This document shows positions 8,057 to 11,460 of a stretch of 11,460 bases of DNA, one piece after another (within the stretch, counting starts at the first letter, position 1; the number at the start of each line of letters is the position of its first letter). A model generated the notes under the pieces. That model was not told the DNA's origin, ran no database searches, and saw nothing but the letters and a program-made list of their open reading frames with translations. Origin of the DNA: Candidatus Galloscillospira excrementavium (lineage in GTDB: Bacteria > Bacillota > Clostridia > Oscillospirales > Oscillospiraceae); contig DVHW01000108.1 in assembly GCA_018711785.1 (NCBI GenBank), positions 1 to 11,460 on the forward strand, in the 5' to 3' direction. The position numbers and the translations under genes were made by a program.

Positions 8057-8076
8057 CTGCGAGCGGGAGCGAGCCG
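8057..8076 (+). repeat. 20-nt exact repeat, copy 1
   Basis: The sequence CTGCGAGCGGGAGCGAGCCG here is identical to 10479-10498. The flanks of the two copies do not match. This copy directly precedes, and is in frame with, the XRE-regulator remnant, where it reads LRAGASR. It may be the edge of a dispersed intergenic repeat or part of the old regulator gene. Confidence 0.7.
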
Positions 8077-8254
8077 AAAGAACCTCGCGGATTTACTGTC
8101 GGTTTCCATCAGCCAGGTCAGCGAAATGGAGAACGGGCGAAAGGAAACAACGATGGAAAAGCTGGCTGTGCTGTGCCGCCATTACAACATCTCCGCCGAC
8201 TACCTGCTGGGCCTGACCGACGAGCCGCGGCCCCTGCGGGACGAGAAGAGATAG
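8057..8254 (+). pseudogene. 5'-truncated XRE-family helix-turn-helix regulator remnant
   Basis: One frame reads LRAGASRKNLADLLSVSISQ then VSEMENGRKETTMEKLAVLC and RHYNISADYLLGLTDEP, ending at TAG 8252-8254. This is the pattern of a Cro/cI-type repressor: helix-turn-helix with a K-x-L-A-x-L-L-x-V-S core and E-x-G-R, followed by the L-A-x-x-Y-x-I-S-x-D-Y-L-L-G-x-T-D-E-P linker. About ten N-terminal residues and the start codon are missing, because the frame runs upstream into the trmFO end with no start or ribosome binding site. The first internal ATGs (8126, 8153) would cut the DNA-binding helices, so any product would not be a normal repressor. The gap between trmFO and plsX (8041-8292) otherwise holds only the short repeat and a purine-rich stretch before the plsX ribosome binding site. 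Confidence 0.75.
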
Positions 8255-8292
8255 AGAAGAGAGAGAAAACAAATCGCTTTGTGGAGGTACCT

Positions 8293-9357
8293 ATGAAAAT
8301 CATTGTGGACGCCATGGGCGGCGACAACGCGCCGATGAGCAACGTGAAGGGGGCCCTGGACGCGGTCCGGGACTTCGGCGTGGAGGTCACCCTGGTGGGC
8401 AGGGGGGAGGACATCCTCAAGTGCCTGGAGGAGCTGGGGGAGAAGGACCTCCCCGCCGGGCTGGAGATCGCCCACGCCAGCGAGGTGGTGGAGATGTGCG
8501 ACAACCCGGCCACCGCCTTCCGGGAGAAGAAGAACTCCTCCCTCACCGTGGGCCTCACCCTCCTGAAGGAGGGCAAGGGGGACGCCTATGTGTCCGCCGG
8601 CAGCACCGGGGCCCTGCTCTCGGCCGCCACCCTGCTGGTCAAGCGGGTGCGGGGCATCCGCCGGGCCGCCATGTGCCCTGTGGTGCCCACCGCCAAGGGG
8701 GGCGCCCTGCTCATCGACTGCGGCGCCACTGCCGAGTGCACCCCGGAGTACCTGCTCCAGTTCGCCTTCATGGGCTCCTACTACGCCGAGCGGGTGCTCA
8801 AGCGCCCCGAGCCCCGGGTGGGCCTGCTGAACATCGGCGCCGAGCCCTCCAAGGGCACCGACCTCCAGCGGGAGACCTACGTCCTGCTCAAAAAGGCGGG
8901 GGATGAGGGACGCATCAATTTCATCGGCAACGTGGAGGCCAAGGAGGCCGTGCTGGGCCAGGCCGACGTCATCGTCACCGACGGGTACGCGGGCAACATC
9001 TTCCTCAAGACCATGGAGGGCGCGGGCAGCTTTATGGCCGGGGAGATGAAGAAGATGTTCAAGAAGAACCTCCTCACCAAGCTCGCCGCCCTGATGGTCT
9101 CCGGCGGGATCCGCAGCTTCAAAAAGCTGATGGACTCCCGGGAGGTGGGGGGCACCGCCCTGGTGGGCATCTCCCGTCCGGTCATCAAGGCCCACGGCTC
9201 CTCTGACGACTACGCCATCCGCAACGCCATCCGCCAGGCCCGGGACTTCGCCGCCTCCGGCATCATCGACGACATTGTGGAGAACATCGAGCACATGCGC
9301 CTGCCCCGGACCGTGAAGGCGGGGGAGAGCGGGGAGGAAATCCGGCAGGATAGCTAG
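8293..9357 (+). CDS. plsX: Phosphate acyltransferase PlsX
   Basis: PlsX is a peripheral membrane enzyme that turns acyl-ACP and phosphate into acyl-phosphate, the acyl donor for PlsY in phospholipid synthesis. The protein has 354 residues, slightly longer than the B. subtilis enzyme. It opens with the family hallmark MKIIVDAMGGDNAP. Other recognisable blocks are SAGSTGALLSAATLLVKR, GLLNIGAEPSKGTD, NVEAKEAVLGQADVIVTDG and VGGTALVGISRPVIKAHGSS. The ATG at 8293 was chosen because GGAGGT (8283-8288) is four bases upstream. An open frame reaching back to 8173 is an out-of-frame reading of the XRE remnant, so it is not part of PlsX. The next gene, acpP, encodes the carrier protein whose acyl form is the PlsX substrate, but it has its own promoter. 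Confidence 0.97.
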   Translation: MKIIVDAMGGDNAPMSNVKGALDAVRDFGVEVTLVGRGEDILKCLEELGEKDLPAGLEIAHASEVVEMCDNPATAFREKKNSSLTVGLTLLKEGKGDAYVSAGSTGALLSAATLLVKRVRGIRRAAMCPVVPTAKGGALLIDCGATAECTPEYLLQFAFMGSYYAERVLKRPEPRVGLLNIGAEPSKGTDLQRETYVLLKKAGDEGRINFIGNVEAKEAVLGQADVIVTDGYAGNIFLKTMEGAGSFMAGEMKKMFKKNLLTKLAALMVSGGIRSFKKLMDSREVGGTALVGISRPVIKAHGSSDDYAIRNAIRQARDFAASGIIDDIVENIEHMRLPRTVKAGESGEEIRQDS

Positions 9358-9404
9358 TTCTCTCCGGCCCCTTTGGGGCAAAACGGAAAAATTTCAAAAC
9401 CCTA

Positions 9405-9433
9405 TTGACACGCTGGCGGAATATGCCTATTAT
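9405..9433 (+). promoter_or_regulatory. Promoter for acpP
   Basis: TTGACA at 9405-9410 and TATTAT at 9428-9433 are separated by 17 nt. The DNA is AT-rich compared with its surroundings. Transcription would start near 9440, giving a 5' leader of about 45 nt before the acpP ATG. The match to the sigma-A consensus is very good, fitting the need for abundant acyl carrier protein. I see no clear FapR-like palindrome here. Confidence 0.75.
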
Positions 9434-9485
9434 TTTAGTGCAAGCTGCCATCTCTGATACGATGGACTGATAGGAGTCGATAGTC

Positions 9486-9719
9486 ATGATTTTTGAAAAA
9501 CTGTGCGAGCTGTTGTCCGAGCAGTTCAACGTGGAGCCCGAGAGCATCACCATGGAGACCACCTTTGACGACCTGAGCGCCGACTCGGTGGACCTGGTGG
9601 AGCTGTCCATGGCGCTGGAGGAGGAGTTCGGCATCGACGAGATGAGCGAGGACGATGTGGCCAAGATCAAGAACGTGGGCGATCTGGTGGCCTATCTCCA
9701 GGACCGGGTGGACGAGTAA
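9486..9719 (+). CDS. acpP: Acyl carrier protein
   Basis: This small acidic protein of 77 residues carries growing fatty acids on a phosphopantetheine arm. The attachment site is Ser34 in LSADSVDLVELSMALEEEFG, matching the family DSxDxVEL motif. The four-helix pattern and the strongly acidic composition (pairs and triplets of Glu and Asp throughout) are typical. The ATG at 9486 follows AGGAG 9472-9476 with nine bases between. A strong promoter lies upstream and a 12-bp terminator-type hairpin directly downstream, so acpP can be expressed at a higher level than the rnc and smc genes that follow. The acpP-rnc-smc order is conserved in Bacillus and many clostridia. Confidence 0.97.
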   Translation: MIFEKLCELLSEQFNVEPESITMETTFDDLSADSVDLVELSMALEEEFGIDEMSEDDVAKIKNVGDLVAYLQDRVDE

Positions 9720-9733
9720 GAAGTACATTGAGC

Positions 9734-9765
9734 CAAAGCCCCGCGGTGCGCGGGGCTTTGCTTTT
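9734..9765 (+). terminator. Terminator or attenuator hairpin between acpP and rnc
   Basis: A perfect 12-bp stem, 9734-9745 with 9749-9760, closes on a three-base loop (GTG) and is followed by CTTTT (9761-9765). The T-run is short and rnc has no clear promoter of its own in the 20 bases that remain, so partial read-through into rnc is likely. The stem could also protect the 3' end of acpP mRNA or be cut by RNase III itself, though this last idea is only inference. Confidence 0.75.
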
Positions 9766-9785
9766 GCCTGAGAGGAGCGAAATCC

Positions 9786-10457
9786 ATGGAAAAGCTGGAG
9801 CAGAGGCTGGGCTACACCTTCCGGGACCGGGCGCTGCTGGAGAAGGCGCTGACCCACAGCTCCTATGCCAACGAGAACCGGGGCCGGGGCCTGGAGAGCA
9901 ACGAGCGGCTGGAGTTTTTGGGCGACTCGGTGCTGGGCATGGTGACGGCGGACTACCTCTACCGCACCCATCCCAACCTGCCCGAGGGGGACCTGACCCG
10001 CACCCGGGCCGCCCTGGTGTGCGAGGGCAGCCTGGTGGTGGTGGCCAGGGCCCTGGAGCTGGGCAGCTACCTCAAGCTGGGCAAGGGGGAGGACGCCTGC
10101 GGCGGCCGGGAGCGGCCCTCCATCCAGGCCGACGCGGTGGAGGCGGTCATCGCCGCCATCTATCTGGACGGAGGCATCGGCTCGGCCCGGAAGTTCATCC
10201 AGCACTTTATTCTGGACCAGGAGGGGGAGCGGGCGGTCAGCCGGGACTACAAGACCACCCTCCAGGAGCTGGTCCAGCGCACGCCGGGCAGCACCATCGC
10301 CTACCGCTTGGTAAAGGAGATCGGCCCGGACCACTGCCGGATGTTCGTCATGGAGGTCTCGGTGGGCGGCGCCCCGGCGGGCCAGGGCGAGGGCCGCAGC
10401 AAGAAAGAGGCGGAGCAGATGGCGGCGAAAGCGGCCATTGAAAAGCTGAACGGCTAG
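9786..10457 (+). CDS. rnc: Ribonuclease III
   Basis: RNase III cuts double-stranded RNA, processing the rRNA precursor and some mRNAs. The 223 residues show the nuclease domain with the signature NERLEFLGDSVLGMV from residue 39. E43 and D47, with D116 and E119 in ADAVEAVIAAIYLDGG, match the four catalytic acidic residues. A double-stranded RNA-binding domain fills the C-terminal third: DYKTTLQELVQR, a GxGxGRSKKEAEQ-like segment and a final MAAKAAIEKLNG helix. The ATG at 9786 follows AGGAG 9773-9777 by eight bases. The gene ends at TAG 10455-10457. Its last 45 or so bases occur again 201 bp downstream in a diverged form, separated by a hairpin-rich insertion, as described under the entries for 10458-10658. 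Confidence 0.97.
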   Translation: MEKLEQRLGYTFRDRALLEKALTHSSYANENRGRGLESNERLEFLGDSVLGMVTADYLYRTHPNLPEGDLTRTRAALVCEGSLVVVARALELGSYLKLGKGEDACGGRERPSIQADAVEAVIAAIYLDGGIGSARKFIQHFILDQEGERAVSRDYKTTLQELVQRTPGSTIAYRLVKEIGPDHCRMFVMEVSVGGAPAGQGEGRSKKEAEQMAAKAAIEKLNG

Positions 10458-10610
10458 GGACCGCCGGATGCGGAGCCTCTGCGAGCGGGAGCGAGCCGCC
10501 GCGTGAGCGGCGTCAAGCGTTTTCGCCGAAGCGAAAACCTTGCCGCAGGCGGGATTCACTCCCGCCGAGGATGTGAAAAGGGTTCCCGGGCCGACCCGCG
10601 GCCCGGGAGG
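10458..10610 (+). other. Hairpin-rich insertion between the two rnc termini
   Basis: The stretch holds four hairpins in a row: 10497-10502/10507-10512 (six pairs, GTGA loop); 10514-10526/10531-10542 (12 pairs with one bulged C, CGAA loop); 10548-10554/10560-10566 (seven pairs); and 10584-10592/10600-10608 (nine pairs). It begins near the 20-nt repeat and its last stem ends two bases before the second rnc terminus. The density of stems suggests a dispersed palindromic element or a structured RNA. No transposase gene or clear terminal repeats are visible. Confidence 0.65.
10479..10498 (+). repeat. 20-nt exact repeat, copy 2
   Basis: Identical to 8057-8076. Here it forms the left part of the hairpin-rich insertion and its last two bases begin the first stem. 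In the rnc frame it reads LRAGASR, the same reading as in the other copy. Confidence 0.7.
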
Positions 10611-10658
10611 GCGGAGCAGATGGCGGCCAAGACGGCCATCGAAAAGCTGAACGGATAA
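10611..10658 (+). pseudogene. Second, diverged copy of the rnc 3' end
   Basis: These 48 bases read AEQMAAKTAIEKLNG and stop at TAA; the functional rnc ends AEQMAAKAAIEKLNG and TAG. Forty of the first 44 bases are identical to 10410-10453. Of the five codon differences before the stop, four are synonymous (GCG/GCC, AAA/AAG, ATT/ATC, GGC/GGA) and one changes Ala to Thr. Such third-position divergence is what two working rnc alleles would show. The copy is directly followed by the terminator at 10665, so it probably marks the original gene end. Confidence 0.85.
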
Positions 10659-10664
10659 AATGGC

Positions 10665-10702
10665 CAGGGCGGACACTTTGGTGTCCGCCCTGAATCTGTT
10701 TT
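10665..10702 (+). terminator. Rho-independent terminator downstream of rnc
   Basis: A perfect 12-bp stem, 10665-10676 with 10681-10692, has a TTTG loop and is followed by AATCTGTTTT. The T-tract is interrupted, so efficiency is uncertain. It lies between the second rnc terminus and the smc promoter, which supports a real transcription boundary. Confidence 0.7.
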
Positions 10703-10720
10703 CCCGCGACGCAAAAGAGT

Positions 10721-10749
10721 TTGCATTGCCAGGGCTTTTTTGGTATAAT
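10721..10749 (+). promoter_or_regulatory. Promoter for smc with extended -10
   Basis: TTGCAT at 10721-10726 and TATAAT at 10744-10749 are 17 nt apart, and TG at 10741-10742 makes an extended -10. Transcription would start near 10756, leaving a leader of about 30 nt. The -35 overlaps a small inverted repeat, GCAAA/TTTGC (10711-10715/10720-10724). Confidence 0.75.
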
Positions 10750-10785
10750 AACATGTCAATTTATCATCACAGAGAGGTGACCTGG

Positions 10786-11460
10786 TTGTACCTGAAAGCA
10801 CTCGTCGTCCAGGGCTTCAAATCCTTTCCCGACAAGACAGTCCTCACCTTCAACGAGGACATCACCGCCATCGTGGGCCCCAACGGAAGCGGAAAATCGA
10901 ATATCTCGGACGCCATCCGCTGGGTCATGGGGGAGCAGTCCACCCGGGCCCTCCGGGGCGGCAAGATGGAGGACGTCATCTTCGGCGGCACCGCCAGGCG
11001 CAAGCAGCTGGGCTTTGCCGAGGTCAGCCTGGTGCTGGACAACACCCAGCACCTCTTTGACCTGGACGAGAGCGAGGTCATGGTCACCCGCCGCTACTAC
11101 CGCTCCGGGGAGAGCGAGTACTACATCAACCGCCGCTCCGTCCGCCTGAAGGACGTCAACGAGCTGTTCATGGACACCGGCCTGGGCCGGGAGGGCTACT
11201 CCATCATCGGCCAGGGCAAGATCGACGAGATTTTGTCGGTGAAGAGCGGCGACCGCCGGGAGGTCTTTGAGGAGGCCGCCGGCATCTCCCGCTTCCGCCA
11301 CCGCAAGGAGGAGGCCGAGCGCAAGCTGGAGCGGACCGAGGAGAACCTGGTTCGCATCAACGACAAGCTGGACGAGCTGGAACTCCAGGTGGAGCCGCTG
11401 CGGGCCCAGTCGGAGAAGGCGCGGAAGTACCTCCTCCTGCGGGACGAGCTGCGGGGGCTG
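10786..11460 (+). CDS. smc: Chromosome segregation protein SMC (3' end outside window)
   Basis: SMC is the ATPase of the bacterial condensin, acting with ScpA and ScpB to compact and separate chromosomes. The first 225 residues are present. They begin YLKALVVQGFKSFPDKT, followed by the Walker A motif GPNGSGKSN at residues 31-39, the AIRWVMGEQS segment, FGGTARRKQLGFAEV (Q-loop region), NRRSVRLKDVNELFMDTGLG and the GQGKIDEIL segment, then EEAAGISRFRHRKEEAERKL, where the first coiled coil starts. The start is taken as TTG 10786, since AGGTGA (10775-10780) is five bases upstream and homologues start with YLK. An in-frame GTG at 10777 overlaps that ribosome binding site. No ATG is available near the start. 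The frame stays open to the window edge. Confidence 0.95.
   Translation, partial: MYLKALVVQGFKSFPDKTVLTFNEDITAIVGPNGSGKSNISDAIRWVMGEQSTRALRGGKMEDVIFGGTARRKQLGFAEVSLVLDNTQHLFDLDESEVMVTRRYYRSGESEYYINRRSVRLKDVNELFMDTGLGREGYSIIGQGKIDEILSVKSGDRREVFEEAAGISRFRHRKEEAERKLERTEENLVRINDKLDELELQVEPLRAQSEKARKYLLLRDELRGL

Noticed and set aside
8173..8292. Upstream extension of plsX
   Set aside because: This is an out-of-frame reading of the XRE remnant; plsX has a clear ribosome binding site and hallmark N-terminus at 8293.
9367..9379. Hairpin GCCCC/GGGGC after plsX
   Set aside because: Five pairs followed by an A-rich rather than T-rich tail; it is not a plus-strand terminator, although some other role is possible.
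1..11460. CRISPR array, tRNA, rRNA, transposase or phage genes
   Set aside because: I saw no regularly spaced repeats, no tRNA cloverleaf, and no recombinase or phage structural motif; the only mobile-like signals are the short repeat, the hairpin insertion and the XRE remnant.

Overview
This GC-rich window carries, all on the + strand, a run of conserved housekeeping genes in an order typical of Gram-positive (Firmicutes/Clostridia) chromosomes. dprA-topA-trmFO recalls the smf-topA-gid block of Bacillus, and plsX-acpP-rnc-smc recalls its fatty-acid/rnc/smc block. High GC, clear AGGAG-type ribosome binding sites, GTG and TTG starts, TrmFO (instead of TrmA) and KtrAB-type potassium uptake suggest a GC-rich clostridium, possibly an Oscillospiraceae relative such as Flavonifractor or Intestinimonas. 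The genus is an inference from style and gene order, not from a search.

Layout: the 3' part of a KtrB/TrkH potassium channel subunit (1-792) and its regulatory subunit KtrA (808-1458); a SpoU/TrmH-type RNA 2'-O-methyltransferase (1507-2274); dprA (2311-3576), which holds a near-consensus promoter inside its interdomain linker; a 117-nt inverted-repeat structure; topA with a lysine-rich tail (3713-6037); an iron-sulfur flavoprotein-like reductase (6071-6688); trmFO (6736-8040); a 5'-truncated XRE-type regulator remnant (8057-8254); plsX (8293-9357); acpP with its own promoter (9486-9719) and a strong terminator hairpin behind it; rnc (9786-10457); a hairpin-rich insertion followed by a second, diverged copy of the rnc 3' end (10611-10658); a terminator and an extended -10 promoter; and the first 225 codons of smc (10786 to the edge).

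The genes are mostly packed with gaps below 50 bp and probably form a few overlapping transcription units: ktrBA and onward through the methyltransferase and dprA; topA (internal promoter) through the flavoprotein, trmFO and perhaps plsX; acpP with attenuated read-through into rnc; and smc from its own promoter. Functions are potassium homeostasis, RNA modification and processing, DNA uptake/recombination, DNA topology, phospholipid and fatty-acid synthesis, and chromosome condensation.

No complete novel system, CRISPR array, tRNA, rRNA or transposase is visible. The unusual signals are in the gaps: the duplicated rnc terminus around a four-hairpin element, a 20-nt exact repeat shared between that element and the XRE remnant, the nested inverted repeat before topA, and the promoter written into dprA codons.
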